Below are positions 1 through 7,927 of a stretch of DNA of 39,107 nt, in pieces. The notes beneath the pieces are model-generated. The model had not been told where the DNA came from and ran no database searches. It saw only the letters and a program-made list of their open reading frames with translations. The stretch covers positions 50,009-89,115 of the forward strand of contig NZ_FMYP01000004.1 of assembly GCF_900096565.1 (NCBI RefSeq), given 5' to 3'. Source of the DNA: Williamwhitmania taraxaci. Lineage in GTDB: Bacteria; Bacteroidota; Bacteroidia; Bacteroidales; Williamwhitmaniaceae. Numbering within the stretch: the stretch's first letter is position 1; each line of letters opens with the position of its first letter. Position numbers and translations under genes: made by a program.

Positions 1-89
1 GTCTTAACAGAATCCGAGCCAAATGTCCTCGTTTTAACGAATGGGTAGCCCGATTAGAATGCATATAGTCAATTATGCATCGGAATTAG

Positions 90-126
90 AAGCGGTTGTA
101 GCGCTAATGCACTACAACCGCTTTTT
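90..126 (+). terminator. Rho-independent terminator-like hairpin
   Basis: A perfect 12-bp stem (90-101 with 112-123) encloses a 10-nt loop and runs into a short T tract on the plus strand. It would end transcription of a plus-strand gene left of the window. On the minus strand it lies just behind the stop codon of the aldehyde oxidoreductase remnant, without a T tract in that direction, so it may act on both sides. Confidence is good for the hairpin and moderate for function. Confidence 0.65.
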
Positions 127-130
127 AATC

Positions 131-304
131 CTAATTACCGTAAAGCTGGTGTTTCACGGTGGGAAGGTTGAGTTTATCGAGTGTGGCCTCCAGCGGTTTG
201 GTTGTGGTAGGGTCCCAGCCCATGGCGGTGAAGTAGGCTGCCTTGGCATCATCCCACATTAGCACGTTGGGGCTATAGGCGTTTGGCCTTAGTTCTTCAT
301 CTAT
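131..304 (-). pseudogene. C-terminal remnant of an aldehyde:ferredoxin oxidoreductase-like gene
   Basis: An open stretch of about 57 codons ends at a TAG (131-133) and is closed upstream by an in-frame TAA (305-307); it has no plausible start codon. The translation contains MWDDAKAAYFTAMGWDPTTT followed by PLEATLDKLNLP. This matches the usual ending of tungsten/molybdopterin aldehyde:ferredoxin oxidoreductases, which finish with a GWD(E/P)xTGxPTxExLxxLGL-like segment. A full enzyme has about 600 residues with cofactor and FeS ligands further upstream; none of that is present here. The fragment ends naturally next to a terminator-like hairpin, so it looks like the surviving 3' end of a deleted gene. 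The family call rests on memory of the C-terminal pattern only. Confidence 0.55.
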
Positions 305-306
305 TT

Positions 307-450
307 ATTGGCAACGATAAAATTAATCCATCAAACCATTTACAGTTTCTGCATGCCTCTCACCTCACCATTGGCGTATTCATAGCCCTTTCGATTCTAG
401 GAATCTGGGCTTCGCTAGCGAGAGGGAAGAGGGTGGACGTAAAAGGTTAA
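307..450 (+). pseudogene. Possible C-terminal remnant of an unidentified membrane protein
   Basis: A plus-strand open frame without a start codon ends at TAA 448-450. Its last 30 residues read as one hydrophobic helix (HLTIGVFIALSILGIW) followed by a basic tail (ASLARGKRVDVKG), the typical look of the end of an integral membrane protein. I do not recognise the family. It overlaps nothing supported and converges on the oxidoreductase remnant, so 1-529 looks like a scar of gene loss. The rest of this stretch (451-529) shows nothing I can name. It may be chance. Confidence 0.22.
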
Positions 451-529
451 TAGTGTGTTGTATTTTATGCTGCAATGGCTCGCAGCGCATGGATGGAAAA
501 TAGTCTGCGTTGGCAGGGTGTGTTTTATT

Positions 530-967
530 CTATTTGTTTTGTAATTCTACTTTTTCAATATTGTTTAGATAAATTGGTGTAATATTCACTCCGAAGAAAT
601 GGTCATTTTTACCTGTTATTGTGCTATCTTGAACGAGTAATGTGTCAAAATAAAACGATTTACGTGTTCCGTCTTTTTTTGTAATTCTCACACCAGTCTT
701 TCTTGTCACCGGAATTATACATACAAACTCGTTTTTATCTAATACTTTTATTTCTGTCAAAGAGTTGCCAGTCACAACTCCTGGAAAAACAATTGGAAAT
801 GCAACAATAAAATTAACTTTTTTCTCAGGTTGGGTCTTTGCAAGTTGCTCTAGTAAACTTTGAGTTGTTACATGATAGGTAGCACAGCTGCTCATAATTA
901 ATGTTGAAACAACTAAAGTTCCAATAGCAGAAATTCTCATAAACATATTTGAGTTCATAATTGACAT
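530..967 (-). CDS. Small hypothetical lipoprotein
   Basis: This is a 145-residue protein with a signal peptide and a lipobox near residue 28 (STLIMSSC), predicting export and lipid anchoring. The mature part is short and beta-rich with no motif I recognise. Two features recur in Bacteroidota small lipoproteins: a segment about a fixed output (VVTGNSLTEIKVLDKNEF) and a late stretch predicting membrane or surface placement (NITPIYLNNIEKVEL). The start could be the first Met or the Mets at residues 4, 8 or 10; the hydrophobic core is retained in all cases. The gene lies 50 nt behind the DUF6920-like gene on the same strand and may be co-transcribed with it. Function unknown. Confidence 0.7.
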   Translation of the reverse strand: MSIMNSNMFMRISAIGTLVVSTLIMSSCATYHVTTQSLLEQLAKTQPEKKVNFIVAFPIVFPGVVTGNSLTEIKVLDKNEFVCIIPVTRKTGVRITKKDGTRKSFYFDTLLVQDSTITGKNDHFFGVNITPIYLNNIEKVELQNK

Positions 968-1017
968 AGTTTATTAGATGGCGGTTAGTTTCTTTTCGGC
1001 GACAATTATTTCCCCTT

Positions 1018-2121
1018 TTAATCCTCGAGACTATTCAAATTATACTTAATACTTTTGTATTCCAGCTCTCCATAAATGAAGTCTCCATCGGGTCGTTGGT
1101 ATATTAGTTTAGCCTTACTCGGTAATAGGTAACCGTTTATCATTTGGTAGTTTTCCACTGGGGTTGCCCAAGGATAGTTGCTGTATCTTTTACCGTCGGT
1201 GTCGTAGCGGTCGTTACTTATAAAGTTTACAAGTTCGCCTGTTGTGTTAAAATAGAGTATTGCACTTATGCTGATACTTCCATTTTTAAATATGGCCTTG
1301 ACTTTTGTATCGTTAATGACTTCCCATTTTATTCGGCTGTCAATTAATGTTGCTGGGGCAATAAAGCACATATCGTTTAGTAGGGTAACTGTTTCTGCCT
1401 GATTCATTTTGTCTCCCTTGGCATCTACAACTTTAAACCAATTCAAAAGCCTGACTTCAAAGGTGGCCGTCTCGCTTTGGTAAAGATGTAGCCCCGTTGC
1501 CGGCAAGCTCATTTTGCTCGCAGTCATATAAAAATAGCGTGATGGTTTCTGGTAAAAGTTGTATTGAACGGATTGTATCTTCATGTACTTGTCGTTGGGT
1601 TTAGAACGCATTCCACCAACAAATTCCGCCCTGAAATTCTTGATTTTTGGTTGTCCAACCGACTTGGTATAGTTAAGATACTTTTGCACAATTGCAGGCA
1701 AATGAGCAATGTTGCTTTCCGTTAATATGTCGGTAGAAAGCGTATTGTTTTCTGAGAAATCTTTTTCCACGCGGCTTGTAAACTCACTTTGCATTACATA
1801 CGAACCAAGGCTCAGTAATGTAACTGACAGTATAATAACGTTGGGAATTGTGCCAAATTTGGCATCTTTCCAAACGTAAATGATGAGTATTTGGGAAACT
1901 ATTACCGTAATAAGTCCAATAAGCCAAGCATATTTGAAACTCAGAATATAAAGGATGGCGTAAAGCAGAAATAATGCAGTTACTATCAGCCACACTATTC
2001 CTATAGGTTTTGAAATGGGAAGTGTTAACTCTTTAACTTCCCTGAGATCGAATGCTTTTACAAATCCAAGTAAATGAATTAGTCCGTGTAGTGTAACGAA
2101 AATTAAAAATATTACTCTCAT
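1018..2121 (-). CDS. DUF6920/DUF6544-like membrane protein
   Basis: The product has 367 residues. The first 130 hold about four hydrophobic helices (starting FLIFVTLHGLIHLLGFVKAF). A soluble domain from about residue 140 follows, with the pattern LPAIVQKYLNYTKSVGQPKI, then MRSKPND, PATGLHLYQSETATFEVRLL, a late LIDSRIKWEVIND and a final NYPWATPVENYQMINGYLLP. I associate this arrangement with the DUF6920 (formerly DUF6544) family, whose function is not known. The first ATG gives a hydrophobic N-terminus of the family type. It sits in an AT-rich accessory block between the spacer at 2122-2412 and the small lipoprotein gene. Confidence 0.72.
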   Translation of the reverse strand: MRVIFLIFVTLHGLIHLLGFVKAFDLREVKELTLPISKPIGIVWLIVTALFLLYAILYILSFKYAWLIGLITVIVSQILIIYVWKDAKFGTIPNVIILSVTLLSLGSYVMQSEFTSRVEKDFSENNTLSTDILTESNIAHLPAIVQKYLNYTKSVGQPKIKNFRAEFVGGMRSKPNDKYMKIQSVQYNFYQKPSRYFYMTASKMSLPATGLHLYQSETATFEVRLLNWFKVVDAKGDKMNQAETVTLLNDMCFIAPATLIDSRIKWEVINDTKVKAIFKNGSISISAILYFNTTGELVNFISNDRYDTDGKRYSNYPWATPVENYQMINGYLLPSKAKLIYQRPDGDFIYGELEYKSIKYNLNSLED

Positions 2122-2412
2122 TGTGATTGTATTACATTATGTTTGCTAGTAATGTTCCCGTAGTTTGGCATGCGGTGGCGTTACTTTCAGCGTAATTATC
2201 GACTGTTGAAGTTAATCTGTCATAGTATGCGAAACCCAAGTGTTTAATTTGAATGGTGAATATAATAAAAGATCTTTGAACAGTGGCGCTTCGAAGACAT
2301 GTCTGTTTCGCTGGCGAAATGGGTTACTCGTTTGTTTGCCGTTACTGCAATTGTCATCATGTTATACAAATTTATCCATTGGCCGAGGGTCGAAAAAGCA
2401 ATGTTTAATCGC
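2122..2412 (-). repeat. Palindrome-rich spacer, possibly attC-like cassette boundary
   Basis: This 291-nt non-coding stretch separates two accessory genes. Near 2288-2320 it holds three adjacent short palindromes: CTTCGAAG, AGACATGTCT and TTTCGC-TG-GCGAAA. It also has a GTTACTCG...GTTACTGCAA segment near 2321-2351 and GGCGTTACTTTCAGCG near 2173-2188. Such structured, ~150-bp spacers between same-strand orphan genes resemble the recombination sites of cassette arrays in Bacteroidota. No integrase is in the window, so the reading is tentative. Fold and copy number would decide it. Confidence 0.3.
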
Positions 2413-3114
2413 CTATTTCTTTATTTCCACTCGTTTTAAAATGTCATTCAATAACTCTATTTGATTTTTTTGCATTTCTAAGAGTTCTTGCTGTTGATCC
2501 ATAATAAAATGGTCAACCTTTTCATGTAAAGACCTTATTTCTAATTCAGACTTAAGGTTGATCATATAGTCCTTTTTGGATCTATCTCTGTCTTTTTCTT
2601 CCTGCCTGTTCTGACTCATCATAATCACAGGAGCCTGCAGTGCGGCAAGACAAGATAAAATAAGGTTTAAAAGGATGAAAGGGTATGGGTCAAACCCTTT
2701 ATTGAAGAGCCAAAGTATATTGGCGGTTATCCAAATGAAAATAAATACTCCGAATGAAATTATAAATTTCCAACTACCACCAAATGAAGCAACTTTATCC
2801 GCTATTCGTTGTCCAATAGTAAAAGTTTGTTGATCATCACCGTCTATTTTGTCGCTTAAAGTAGTATTATCGGTCATTGAAGTTAATACGGTCTTTTCAA
2901 GCTCTGATAATTCGCCTACTTCACGGACCAAATAGTCGGATATCGCTTTTCCTTTATAGTGATTTAACTCACTTACTGATAGAAAGCTATCATGTGAAAA
3001 ATGAGGATTGTCTTTTTGAATTAAATTCAAAATAGAATGTCGGATTACTTTTGCCGAAATCTTCTCAGAGATTGGAAATTCTTTATTTGATAGGTCGCTT
3101 CGGAAAGATGTCAT
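2413..3114 (-). CDS. DUF1003 domain-containing membrane protein
   Basis: A DUF1003 protein of 233 residues. The core starts with a soluble part, then the conserved segment QRIADKVASFGGSWKFIISF. Next come two transmembrane helices separated by WLFNKGFDPYPFILLNLILS and the family hallmark LAALQAPVIMMSQNRQEEKD, then a charged tail with LKSELEIRSLHEKVDHF. The C-terminus is a coiled coil. DUF1003 proteins sit in the inner membrane; their role is unknown, though some are near metal and stress genes. I chose the ATG at 3112-3114, because the 27 residues before it (from 3195) are basic, unlike the family and without a clear signal. It lies alone on the minus strand, upstream of the palindrome-rich spacer. 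Confidence 0.85.
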   Translation of the reverse strand: MTSFRSDLSNKEFPISEKISAKVIRHSILNLIQKDNPHFSHDSFLSVSELNHYKGKAISDYLVREVGELSELEKTVLTSMTDNTTLSDKIDGDDQQTFTIGQRIADKVASFGGSWKFIISFGVFIFIWITANILWLFNKGFDPYPFILLNLILSCLAALQAPVIMMSQNRQEEKDRDRSKKDYMINLKSELEIRSLHEKVDHFIMDQQQELLEMQKNQIELLNDILKRVEIKK

Positions 3115-3195
3115 ATGTGTAATTGTTTTATGTTGTGTCCTAAAATGGCGGGTGAATTCGCATCTTATTTTTAGCGAAGTATGAGCAAGGTGCAT

Positions 3196-3520
3196 TCTCT
3201 GCTTCTAACATACTAAAGTAGTTGTTTCTTTCCACCCGACACTGCGTGATACTTAAAAGCCCATTTTTTAGTTGAGGATATCAGTATTGGTAATTTCTGA
3301 ATTCAAGTAACAAAAGCAACTTATAGGCAATTAACTGGTGATAGGAATATGTTGATCCGATAAATTGCCGTCGTTGCTATGCTTTGGTTTTAAGTGTGGG
3401 CCGTCACTTACATCCATTCTCTTACAGGGTGCATTGCTCTCGGCTAATCATATTTAACCCTCTCCGGGGTATTTTGCACCGGCCATCCATTCACCATTCA
3501 CCATTCACCCTTCGACCCTC
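3196..3520. other. Intergenic stretch with short tandem repeat
   Basis: No gene is supported here. Near 3487-3510 the 7-bp unit CCATTCA is repeated three times in tandem. The segment from about 3400 to 3480, containing CCCTCTCCGGGGTATTTTGCA, resembles decayed dispersed repeats that are common in Bacteroidales genomes. It lies between the 3' end of the histidine kinase gene and the 5' end of the DUF1003 gene, and so should contain the DUF1003 promoter, which I could not pin down. Confidence 0.4.
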
Positions 3521-4876
3521 TCACCATTTCATTGTAAATACCGTCATCTCCCCTGGCGTGGAAGTCATCGTTAGCGTGCCACCATGCAGACGCATCATTT
3601 GACGCGAAAGGCTAAGTCCTATTCCGCTGCCATCGTTCCGGGTGGTGAAGAATGGAATGAATATTTTATCCTGAAGCTCTTCCGCAATGCCCTTACCATT
3701 GTCGGCCACAATTACCACTGGTTGTTTGTTTTCATCGAGGCGTGCAATAAGCCAAATGCGAGGTGTTTCCGTCTCTTCAAGCGCGTAAATAGCGTTACTC
3801 ACTAGGTTCAATAGTATCTGCTCCATCATCGATCGGTCGGCTACTACTTGCGCGCTATCGTTCGATACCTTTATCTCAACCTCAATGCTGCGTTGGTTTA
3901 GCTTCTCGTTCATTAGCACCTTTATCGCGGCAAATAGTTCGGCAATGTTAATGGTCGCGAAAGTTGGCTTGGGCAAGATAGTAAGGTTTCGGAATCGGGT
4001 TACAAACTCTACCATTCCAATGCTCCGTTCCTCTAAAATATGCAGTCCGGTGGCAATATCCTCCACCATTTCGTCTGTTAGCTCGGCAACTTCTTTAGGC
4101 TTTCCGTCGGCGGTTGTAATAAACTCGTTGAGGGTGGCAATGGTGCTGCTCATTGGTCCGGCCGAGTTCATCAGCTCGTGAGTAAGCACGCGGATAAGCT
4201 TTTGCCAGCTCTCCAGCTCCTTTTCATCCAACTCGTTTTTAATATTTTGCAGCGATACCAACTTAATTTGCTCGTCCAGTATCTTTATCCATGTCGACTT
4301 AAACGAAAGCTGCAACAATTCCTGGTGCCGATAAAGGCTCACTAAGCGCTGTTCGGAGGGTTGTAACTCTTCCAGAATGGTGCTTAACCCGGGCTGAATG
4401 TTATCTAATTCTGAAATTCTAAACAGGTGTGTCTTATGCAGCATTTCGGATGCTGCACGATTGTATAGCGTTACCTTACCCTCCGAATTAAATGCAATTA
4501 ACCCAACGCCCACATGCTCTACCAGCACTTTGAAGAATTGGTTCTGATTTTGGTTGTCTATTTTTATTTGCTGTATATTTTTGTTAATGTTCTCGAGTTG
4601 TTGGTATAGACCAATGAAGGCTGAATTTTTCTTTCGATGGGTAAACAGTAAGCTGGAATCGTTGCTGCGCATAGCATCAAAAAACGATTCAAGGTCGTTG
4701 TTGAGCATGTTTAAACTTCTCACCAGCAGTGCAACTTGAATTACTAGTAATCCCAGAATGTTGAATATGATCAGGTAATCGCGCATCCACACAACGCATG
4801 CTGCCATAAGCAAGCTTGATAAAACAATACCAAATACTCGAATCCAAATGTTTATGTAGAATTCCTTTAAGAGCAT
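3521..4876 (-). CDS. NtrY-like membrane PAS sensor histidine kinase
   Basis: This 451-residue membrane kinase autophosphorylates on a His and would pass phosphate to a response regulator. Two hydrophobic helices (about 12-30 and 34-53) anchor it with almost no periplasmic part. A PAS-like domain follows (about 110-210, FKVLVEHVGVGLIAFNSEGK). The phosphoacceptor is H233 in LTHELMNSAGPM. The ATPase domain has the N box (N361 in NLVSNAIYAL), G1 (DNGKGI, 392-397), the F box (FIPFFTTR) and G2 (GSGIGLSLS, 416-424). The layout resembles NtrY-type kinases, which normally sit beside a sigma54-type regulator gene. Here both neighbours are non-coding, so the kinase is an orphan in this window and its partner unknown. 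The 3' end is at TAA next to the CATTCA repeats. Confidence 0.88.
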   Translation of the reverse strand: MLLKEFYINIWIRVFGIVLSSLLMAACVVWMRDYLIIFNILGLLVIQVALLVRSLNMLNNDLESFFDAMRSNDSSLLFTHRKKNSAFIGLYQQLENINKNIQQIKIDNQNQNQFFKVLVEHVGVGLIAFNSEGKVTLYNRAASEMLHKTHLFRISELDNIQPGLSTILEELQPSEQRLVSLYRHQELLQLSFKSTWIKILDEQIKLVSLQNIKNELDEKELESWQKLIRVLTHELMNSAGPMSSTIATLNEFITTADGKPKEVAELTDEMVEDIATGLHILEERSIGMVEFVTRFRNLTILPKPTFATINIAELFAAIKVLMNEKLNQRSIEVEIKVSNDSAQVVADRSMMEQILLNLVSNAIYALEETETPRIWLIARLDENKQPVVIVADNGKGIAEELQDKIFIPFFTTRNDGSGIGLSLSRQMMRLHGGTLTMTSTPGEMTVFTMKW

Positions 4877-5279
4877 AGAGGTGAAAAGTGTGAATTGTGA
4901 GAGGTGAAAAGTGAATTGAAAAAGTTAATGGGTTAAAAGTTAAAGGGTTAATTGTGAGTTGAAAAAGGGATTTGTGGCGGTTTGTTTGTTGACTATTGCT
5001 TAATAATCTCAAGTTTATAAGAATGAGAAAAATATAAGGATTTTAATAAGTCCATTTCTCAAATGGATCGTTATGGAATTAATTATAGCAGCTGGTTCAA
5101 ATCCTTTCTCGACCGCTAAAGCTTGCAAATTCAGTTTAACTAGTCTACCTTCCCCTTTTAACCACAGAGGTCACGGAGATAATAAACACAGAGGACGCAG
5201 AGGTAACTACTAATAGGCAGTAAACTCACAAGCTCCTTCAACTTCAGTCTAACTCCCGTCTACCTTCCGTTTACCTTCT
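4877..5279. other. Intergenic low-complexity and dispersed-repeat stretch
   Basis: No gene is supported. 4877-4975 is made of variations on GTGAAAAGTGAATTG and GGGTTAAAAGTTAAAGGG, the near-repetitive filler typical of Bacteroidales intergenic DNA. At about 5160-5208 is a CACAGAGG-type dispersed repeat (CCACAGAGGTCACGGAGAT and CACAGAGGACGCAGAGG), related in style to the CACAGATT repeats at 12140-12210 and 16208-16240. Confidence 0.5.
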
Positions 5280-5690
5280 TTATCTCACCTTCGCCTTTTC
5301 AATGGCCTTAACGGTTTCGACATCGCGCTTTTCGGCATCTTGGGCAACAATCTCCAGCGAAATCAACTTGCCTTCGGCATTACGGTAGGCGTAATCGTAG
5401 GTGCCATCTTCCTTTTGAAGAATAAGGTAGCCGTCGATAGTCTCGGCCCAATGATGGCGTTCGTCGCCATGCAACCGGATGGTTAGCGTATCGCCGGATG
5501 GTTGTACGTATTTAATTGGGTATGGAGTTGCCGGTACTCGGTTTGGTTGGCGCTGTTGTTCCACCACGGTTACTACCGAATTGTCGGTTTTTGCATCAGC
5601 CATGGTTGTTTTGCTTGTATTGCATGCCCCCAGCGAAACAATGGCCGCTGCAATGGCTAAATTCGATTTCAAGGCTGTTCTCTTTATCAT
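5280..5690 (-). CDS. Lipoprotein resembling an M6-protease propeptide
   Basis: This 136-residue protein has a signal peptide with lipobox LGAC (Cys 23), so it should be anchored at the outer face of a membrane. The mature part (about 52-115) reads VPATPYPIKYVQPSGDTLTI, then RLHGDERHHWAETIDGYLIL, then DGTYDYAYRNAEGKL. This closely follows the N-terminal prodomain of M6-family (immune inhibitor A-like) metalloproteases, but no HExxH catalytic part follows. It may be a relic or a stand-alone version of that domain, for instance a protease inhibitor or chaperone. It starts 17 nt behind the membrane HdrD-like gene, so it is probably the last gene of that operon. The start codon gives a proper signal peptide. 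Confidence 0.72.
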   Translation of the reverse strand: MIKRTALKSNLAIAAAIVSLGACNTSKTTMADAKTDNSVVTVVEQQRQPNRVPATPYPIKYVQPSGDTLTIRLHGDERHHWAETIDGYLILQKEDGTYDYAYRNAEGKLISLEIVAQDAEKRDVETVKAIEKAKVR

Positions 5691-5707
5691 GGTAGTGTTT
5701 TTAGCGA

Positions 5708-7594
5708 TTAGTTGAAGAAATTTACTTTATCTAAATAGTAGTTGATGGTGAATAACTTGCTCACATCCATTCCTGTTTTCCTCGTTTGCTTCTCGGCGCC
5801 TAGGCCGTCCTCCTTCAAAGGAAGTTGGTAGGCGGACTCATTCACTAGCTCTGCAATATCGGCAACACGAATACTTGACTCTGGTGCAAATGTTTTTTTG
5901 CAGAGAGGACAAGCGGTGGCAATTACCTCCGGCTTATTTATGGTGAGCGATTCAATTGTCTTTCGGGTGATTGCCTTTCGTTGATTGGAGTCGATGTTGG
6001 TAATACCTAAGCTGCCACCGCAACAGAGGGCTTTCGAGCCTTGGTCTTTAGCATCGACCCGTGAAGCCACCTTATCCAATACCATTCTAGGTTGCTCGTA
6101 GATGCTCGATCCTCGGCCAAGATCGCAAGGATCGTGGAAAACAACCGATTTGTCGGAATTTATCACCCTCAGCTGGTTCGATTCCATCAGGCTAAGGATA
6201 TACTCGCTGTGGTGGTATACGGGTATCTCAAGGGCGTAATCATCCTTGAAAACCTTATAACAAATAGGGCAAGAGGTAACCAAGCTGGTGGCGCCCGATT
6301 GCTTGATTATTTCGAGGTTCTTTTGCACCAGAAGTTTTGCTGCCTCTTCGTTGCCCGAGAGCATTAGCGGACGTCCGCAGCAGATGCTTCCATCCTCGTC
6401 GATAAAGGTGTAACTCACCCGTGCCTTTTTGAAAATACCCTTCATTGCCGACACGGTAGATGGGTTCAGATGACCCATGCACCCGGAAAAGTAGGCAACA
6501 TCGGCCTGCTTTGTTACCTTTTGGGGCGGCAAATAGGTATATGAGTCAGCGTTGAAGTGCTGGGTTGTTTTGCGCTGGTTTAGCCTAATGGCGGTATTCT
6601 CAATTCCCACGGGGCAGGCCACATCGCACCTACCACAAAGCATGCACGATTTGGTAACCTCATCGTCGGGGGTTTTAAACCGAAGTAGCCGGTTGAAATA
6701 GGCCGGTTGGGTATTGCTTATGTCCAGATCGCTGCTCAGCTGGCATTTGTCTATGCAGATACCGCAGCGGGAGCATGCATTGAGTTCGGCCTCGGTAAAG
6801 GAGGTGTGGGCAGCCCTTTCCTTAATGCCAAACTTCCGCAGAAAGATGAGGAATATCTCCGTGAGGATGTGCATGTAGCGGGTAAAGGGCACACTTACAA
6901 AGAACAATCCCAGCGAAAGGGAGTAGGCCCACCAGGTAGGGTAGCAGAGGTATTCGAGCGGGAGATGCTTGGCAAAGAAAACCCCTAGCGAATTGGTGAG
7001 AAATCCTCCGGTATCGTATAGGCCCGCGTTAAAGCTCTCTGCCAAAAGGCGAAGAGGGAATATAAGCCAAAGGGTGATAAGGGCCACGCGATCGATGGTG
7101 CTCTGCTTGGTTGTTCTGCGCATTCCAACAATCCGACTTTTGAACCGTTTGATCATGGCAATACCTAGGCCCGAGAGCACGAATAGGAGCAAGAAATCCA
7201 TGGCAAAGACGAAGAACTTGCGGTAGGGGAGTTGCCGTAAATCGTGTACAAAGAATTCGAAGAAGATGGGATAGTAGGGCATGTTTAACTTGCCATGGCT
7301 GTACCAGCGCGTTTCGAGGTTTCCGGCAACAATGAGCAGGAACCATCCGAAGGCTAAGCTCATGTGCATGTAGCCTAGCCAAAAATTGTTCTTGAAAATT
7401 TTGCGGTGAAGCAGGCTTTCGGAGATAATTTCGCCCGATGCCGAAAAAACTTTTCTGCTGAAGAGTCCCCTGAAAAACTTTTTACGGTCTTCCTTGGGAA
7501 GGGCATAGAACCATACATGCCATTTTCCAAAAACGGCAACGAGAACGAATACCATACCCAACAGAAAGGGGATTACAAAAGGATCGAACTTCAT
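5708..7594 (-). CDS. Membrane HdrD/HmeD-like iron-sulfur protein with cytochrome b domain
   Basis: A 628-residue fusion. Residues 1-255 carry about five to six transmembrane helices with His residues (H77, H117, H242) placed as in NarI/HdrE-type cytochrome b subunits, suited to quinone chemistry. Two [4Fe-4S] ferredoxin motifs follow (C274/277/280/284 and C317/320/323/327). Then come two complete CCG domains: C372, C405-C406-G, C442-x-x-C445, and C490, C524-C525-G, C562-x-x-C565. These bind the unusual clusters of heterodisulfide reductase HdrD and related GlpC/HmeD proteins. The protein would link the membrane quinone pool to the soluble Hdr-like proteins encoded just upstream; its ATG overlaps the stop of the small HdrC-like gene by 4 nt. 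The physiological substrate is unknown. Confidence 0.85.
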   Translation of the reverse strand: MKFDPFVIPFLLGMVFVLVAVFGKWHVWFYALPKEDRKKFFRGLFSRKVFSASGEIISESLLHRKIFKNNFWLGYMHMSLAFGWFLLIVAGNLETRWYSHGKLNMPYYPIFFEFFVHDLRQLPYRKFFVFAMDFLLLFVLSGLGIAMIKRFKSRIVGMRRTTKQSTIDRVALITLWLIFPLRLLAESFNAGLYDTGGFLTNSLGVFFAKHLPLEYLCYPTWWAYSLSLGLFFVSVPFTRYMHILTEIFLIFLRKFGIKERAAHTSFTEAELNACSRCGICIDKCQLSSDLDISNTQPAYFNRLLRFKTPDDEVTKSCMLCGRCDVACPVGIENTAIRLNQRKTTQHFNADSYTYLPPQKVTKQADVAYFSGCMGHLNPSTVSAMKGIFKKARVSYTFIDEDGSICCGRPLMLSGNEEAAKLLVQKNLEIIKQSGATSLVTSCPICYKVFKDDYALEIPVYHHSEYILSLMESNQLRVINSDKSVVFHDPCDLGRGSSIYEQPRMVLDKVASRVDAKDQGSKALCCGGSLGITNIDSNQRKAITRKTIESLTINKPEVIATACPLCKKTFAPESSIRVADIAELVNESAYQLPLKEDGLGAEKQTRKTGMDVSKLFTINYYLDKVNFFN

Positions 7595-7926
7595 CGCTTT
7601 AGGTTTTGTGTTGCTTCCCGAATGAGAAGAATAACGTTACGGGTATTGACGTTGCGTGGGCAAACGAGTGTGCACTTACCACACAGCATGCATTTCGCTG
7701 CCTCCTTTTCCGCGGTATCGGTTTCGCCTCTGCGGATATGGTGGATAAGCGTTCGGAAGCTAAAGGGAATAAACTTACCTGCCGAACAGGTTGCTGTGCA
7801 GCAGCCACAAGCAATGCAGAGGTTGAAGGTTGGCTCCTTCTTTGCAAGGGTAATGGCCAACTCTCGGTTAGCCGTGTCGAGGTCGCAAATGTTGGATTTC
7901 ATCGATCCGTAGCCAAAATTTGCCAT
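7591..7926 (-). CDS. HdrC-like 4Fe-4S ferredoxin
   Basis: This 111-residue soluble ferredoxin carries two [4Fe-4S] motifs: C37-x-x-C40-x-x-C43-x-x-x-C47 (ACGCCTATCSAG) and C79-x-x-C82-x-x-C85-x-x-x-C89-P. Between them is the helical segment SFRTLIHHIRRGETDTAEKE, typical of HdrC. HdrC passes electrons between HdrA and the CCG-domain subunit. I chose the ATG at 7926, one nt after the HdrA stop; an earlier frame start at 7971 would overlap HdrA by 44 nt and add unrelated residues. The gene overlaps the next, membrane HdrD-like gene by 4 nt, so translation is probably coupled. It is the second HdrC of the operon, shorter than the first. Confidence 0.85.
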   Translation of the reverse strand: MANFGYGSMKSNICDLDTANRELAITLAKKEPTFNLCIACGCCTATCSAGKFIPFSFRTLIHHIRRGETDTAEKEAAKCMLCGKCTLVCPRNVNTRNVILLIREATQNLKR

Positions 7927-7927
7927 G

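Noticed and set aside
4689-5012. Minus-strand 107-codon frame upstream of and overlapping the NtrY-like kinase
   Set aside because: Composed of translated simple repeats (QLTINPLTFNPLTF) and out of frame with the kinase.
7406-7912. Plus-strand frames across the Hdr genes
   Set aside because: Antisense to ferredoxin motifs with correct cysteine spacing on the minus strand; no family features.
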